Assembly: GCA_012963775.1 (NCBI GenBank) | Contig: DTVC01000043.1 | Location: forward strand, 1 to 5,840 | From: Candidatus Pelagibacter sp. | GTDB lineage: Bacteria > Pseudomonadota > Alphaproteobacteria > Pelagibacterales > Pelagibacteraceae | Length of the DNA stretch: 5,840 nucleotides | Reading direction: 5' to 3' | In this document: positions 5,645 to 5,840 of the stretch, piece by piece | How positions within the stretch are numbered: position 1 is the first letter of the stretch | Layout of the letters: each line of letters starts with the position of its first letter | The notes under the pieces: generated by a model | The model's input: only the letters and a program-made list of their open reading frames with translations | Told to the model about the DNA's origin: nothing | Database searches by the model: none | Program-made: the position numbers and the translations under genes

Positions 5645-5840
5645 AAAAGGATTAAAAGAAAGATTAGATCAAGGTCCGGTAATTTGTGCAGAAGGTTTTT
5701 TATTTGAAATTGAAAGAAGGGGATATATGTCTTCCGGAGAATTTGTTCCGATGGTTTCTTTGGAACATCCAGAATCCCTAGAAAATTTGCACAGAGATTT
5801 TCAACATGCAGGCTCTGATATAGTTCAAGCTTTTACTTAT
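5637..5840 (+). CDS. bhmT: Betaine-homocysteine S-methyltransferase, N-terminal part (cut by right edge)
   Basis: Sixty-eight codons are present, beginning MSKKGLKERLDQGPVICAEG and ending GSDIVQAFTY at the window edge. The segment matches the start of the homocysteine-binding (S-methyltransferase) barrel of BHMT proteins: GPVICAEGFLFEIERRGYM (13-31) corresponds to the strand-turn after which the mammalian enzyme reads GGFLFTLEKRG. FVPMVSLEHPESLENLHRDFQHAGSDIVQAFTY (36-68) corresponds to the E-H-P, LH-F and AG-D-V--FT pattern. The enzyme uses betaine as methyl donor to turn homocysteine into methionine, releasing dimethylglycine. The zinc-binding cysteines would lie beyond the window. The ATG at 5637 follows GGAGG (5629-5633) by three bases. 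A generic homocysteine methyltransferase (MmuM-like) is possible, but the wording of the motifs and the SAM-II/SAM-V leader favour bhmT. Confidence 0.88.
   Translation, partial: MSKKGLKERLDQGPVICAEGFLFEIERRGYMSSGEFVPMVSLEHPESLENLHRDFQHAGSDIVQAFTY

Overview
The window looks like a piece of a streamlined, AT-rich marine alphaproteobacterial genome, most probably SAR11 (Pelagibacterales). The reasons are the very A/T-rich codon use, short or overlapping gene junctions, an alphaproteobacterial/plant-type glutamate-cysteine ligase, and above all a SAM-II plus SAM-V riboswitch pair in front of a betaine-homocysteine methyltransferase gene, an arrangement known from 'Candidatus Pelagibacter ubique' and marine metagenomes. 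The taxonomic call rests on recognition and context, not on a database search.

Minus strand, about 5395 down to 1: a compact gene string starts at an extended -10 promoter near 5386-5394. It runs yyaL-like DUF255 thioredoxin-fold protein (TTG start at 5355), gshA (glutamate-cysteine ligase), gshB (glutathione synthetase) and an EamA/DMT-family permease. The junctions are 0 bp, an 11-bp overlap and a 4-bp ATGA overlap, so these four genes are almost certainly co-transcribed. After a 50-bp gap with no visible terminator comes the N-terminal third or so of a major facilitator (MFS) permease, which runs off the left edge. The core job is two-step glutathione synthesis. The CxxC thioredoxin-fold protein and the permease are tightly linked to it, but their substrates cannot be read from sequence.

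Plus strand, about 5376 to 5840: a divergent promoter (TTGAAA-16-TATATT) starts a transcript of about 227 nt of leader before the gene. In order the leader holds a SAM-II aptamer (5411-5460), an intrinsic terminator with a 9-T tract (5471-5497), a SAM-V aptamer (about 5515-5560), a 20-codon leader ORF with its own Shine-Dalgarno (5582-5644), and a long stem-loop (5567-5619). The start of bhmT (betaine/homocysteine S-methyltransferase, cut by the right edge) follows at 5637. SAM, the downstream product of methionine, would thus repress a methionine-making gene first at transcription (SAM-II/terminator) and then at translation (SAM-V/Shine-Dalgarno).

The two sides share a sulfur theme: homocysteine to methionine on the right, cysteine to glutathione on the left. 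The tandem riboswitch type is established. The parts that look less described are the leader ORF overlapping the bhmT start codon, and a pyrimidine-rich strand that can pair with either of two Shine-Dalgarno sequences.
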